Below are positions 63,515 through 64,000 of a DNA stretch of 64,000 nt, piece by piece. The position numbers and the translations under genes were made by a program. Source of the DNA: Microvirga sp. 17 mud 1-3. GTDB taxonomy: Bacteria; Pseudomonadota; Alphaproteobacteria; Rhizobiales; Beijerinckiaceae. Location: assembly GCF_003151255.1 (NCBI RefSeq), contig NZ_CP029481.1:1054001-1118000 (forward strand), given 5' to 3'. Under the pieces are notes generated by a model. That model ran no database searches. It was given only the letters and a program-made list of their open reading frames with translations, and had not been told where the DNA came from. Positions within the stretch are counted from its first letter, which is position 1. Each line of letters starts with the position of its first letter.

Positions 63515-63946
63515 ATGAAGTGGCTGGCGGCTTTGGTGTCCTGCGTGCTGGTGAGTGCACCCGTGCTCGCCCGCGAGATAACCCCGGCCGAACGGCGGGA
63601 CCATTCCTACAGCGCGTCGCTGCCCGGCTGCGAGGATCCCTCGGTCCTGGGCCAGATCTCGTCCGACTTTTCGACCCGCGAGAGCCGCTTTTGGGCCTCG
63701 TCTCTCACCATCGTGGGTTTCGAGCGTGTGGCCGAGACCGCCTGGCGCCCCTGGGGCCTCGACTACATCCCGCGCCGCTACTGCACCGGCACCGTGATCG
63801 TGTCGGACGGCTACAAGCGCCGGATCAATTACTCGGTCCGTGAGAAGCTCGGCTTCATCGGCATCGGCTGGAGCGCCGATTGGTGCGTGGTCGGGCTCGA
63901 CCGGAACTACGCCTACGCGCCCCTGTGCAAGCAGGCCCAGCCGTGA
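63515..63946 (+). CDS. Exported protein of unknown function
   Basis: 143 aa with signal peptide MKWLAALVSCVLVSAPVLA. Mature features are SLPGCEDPSVLGQISSDFST, WRPWGLDYIPRRYCTGTVIV, and WSADWCVVGLDRNYAYAPLC near the end, with four Cys that could form two disulfides. It resembles a small rhizobial periplasmic family. Its TGA overlaps a GTG start of the next gene, suggesting an operon. Confidence 0.8.
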   Translation: MKWLAALVSCVLVSAPVLAREITPAERRDHSYSASLPGCEDPSVLGQISSDFSTRESRFWASSLTIVGFERVAETAWRPWGLDYIPRRYCTGTVIVSDGYKRRINYSVREKLGFIGIGWSADWCVVGLDRNYAYAPLCKQAQP

Positions 63947-64000
63947 TTCTTGCCAGGTGCCTTGCCCTGGCAGGCACCTGGCTCCTCCTCGCCCTCCTCC
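63943..64000 (+). CDS. Start of a further exported protein (3' end outside window)
   Basis: A GTG at 63943 overlaps the preceding stop (GTGA) and opens a frame reading VILARCLALAGTWLLLALL, a signal-peptide-like segment. Only 19 codons are visible. Start inferred from the coupling and the hydrophobic N-terminus. Confidence 0.5.
   Translation, partial: MILARCLALAGTWLLLALL

Noticed and set aside
63953..63981. Inverted repeat CCAGGTGCC / GGCACCTGG
   Set aside because: It lies within the start of a coding region whose codons (GCC, CTG, ACC) explain it; no sign of a regulatory role.

Overview
The window is about 64 kb of GC-rich, densely packed chromosome from an alphaproteobacterium, most probably of the order Rhizobiales (Hyphomicrobiales). 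The evidence is an MbfA-type ferritin/VIT1 protein preceded by an Irr-box-like palindrome, DUF1285, DUF6111 and DUF4159 proteins, a fused-style petABC operon, the uvrC-pgsA-moaD-moaE block, and dispersed palindromes resembling rhizobial repeats. A Microvirga or Methylobacteriaceae-like host is my guess, not something the sequence proves. I found no rRNA, tRNA, CRISPR array, transposase or phage gene. Most genes are housekeeping or metabolic.

Layout. 1-5 kb: a partial branched-chain-type ABC binding protein, a HAD phosphatase, aldose epimerase, glycerate 2-kinase and an orphan soluble histidine kinase. 5-8 kb: CsbD, then mrp-mobA-tusA (Fe-S, molybdenum cofactor and sulfur transfer), then a flavin-split-barrel protein. 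8-13 kb: pncB-pxpA-methyltransferase, then adenine deaminase with a 3' frameshift and a DUF882 peptidase. 14-19 kb: a complete polar/basic amino-acid ABC importer with two paralogous binding proteins. 19-26.5 kb: an FAH-family hydrolase, an FAD-linked 2-hydroxyacid dehydrogenase with a KDG-kinase-like sugar kinase, a DUF4142 protein carrying glycine zippers, an acyltransferase, a metallophosphoesterase and mbfA. 27-35 kb: NUDIX and GNAT proteins, then the four-gene moxR-DUF58-DUF4159-VWA/GATase-like membrane operon. 35-41 kb: DUF1285-NUDIX-DUF6111-CCA transferase, trmL-hemF and an ABC exporter. 41-47 kb: petABC (bc1 complex), mtnP and apt (adenine salvage), an AT-richer islet and a double MaoC protein. 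47.7-56 kb: endonuclease V, ychF, pth, rplY, a MarR regulator divergent from an EamA transporter, prs, a lipoprotein and a BenE-type transporter. 56-64 kb: a secreted beta-propeller/RTX protein, uvrC, pgsA, moaD, moaE and several exported proteins.

Connections. MtnP makes adenine, Apt uses it with PRPP from Prs, and Ade deaminates it. Mrp, MobA, TusA, MoaD and MoaE bear on Fe-S and molybdopterin assembly. HemF, MbfA and the bc1 complex bear on heme and iron.

The most unusual items are: a compound palindromic element inserted in frame in uvrC; three copies of a 45-bp palindrome, two of them at stop codons and one with its core flipped relative to its flanks; a DUF4142 protein split by two glycine-zipper repeats; a seven-blade-like secreted protein with an RTX tail and a compositional seam; apparent gene conversion between the tandem binding-protein genes; and the frameshift in ade. 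I did not find a clearly new multi-gene defence or mobile system. The moxR-DUF4159 operon is the best candidate for a poorly understood multi-protein machine.
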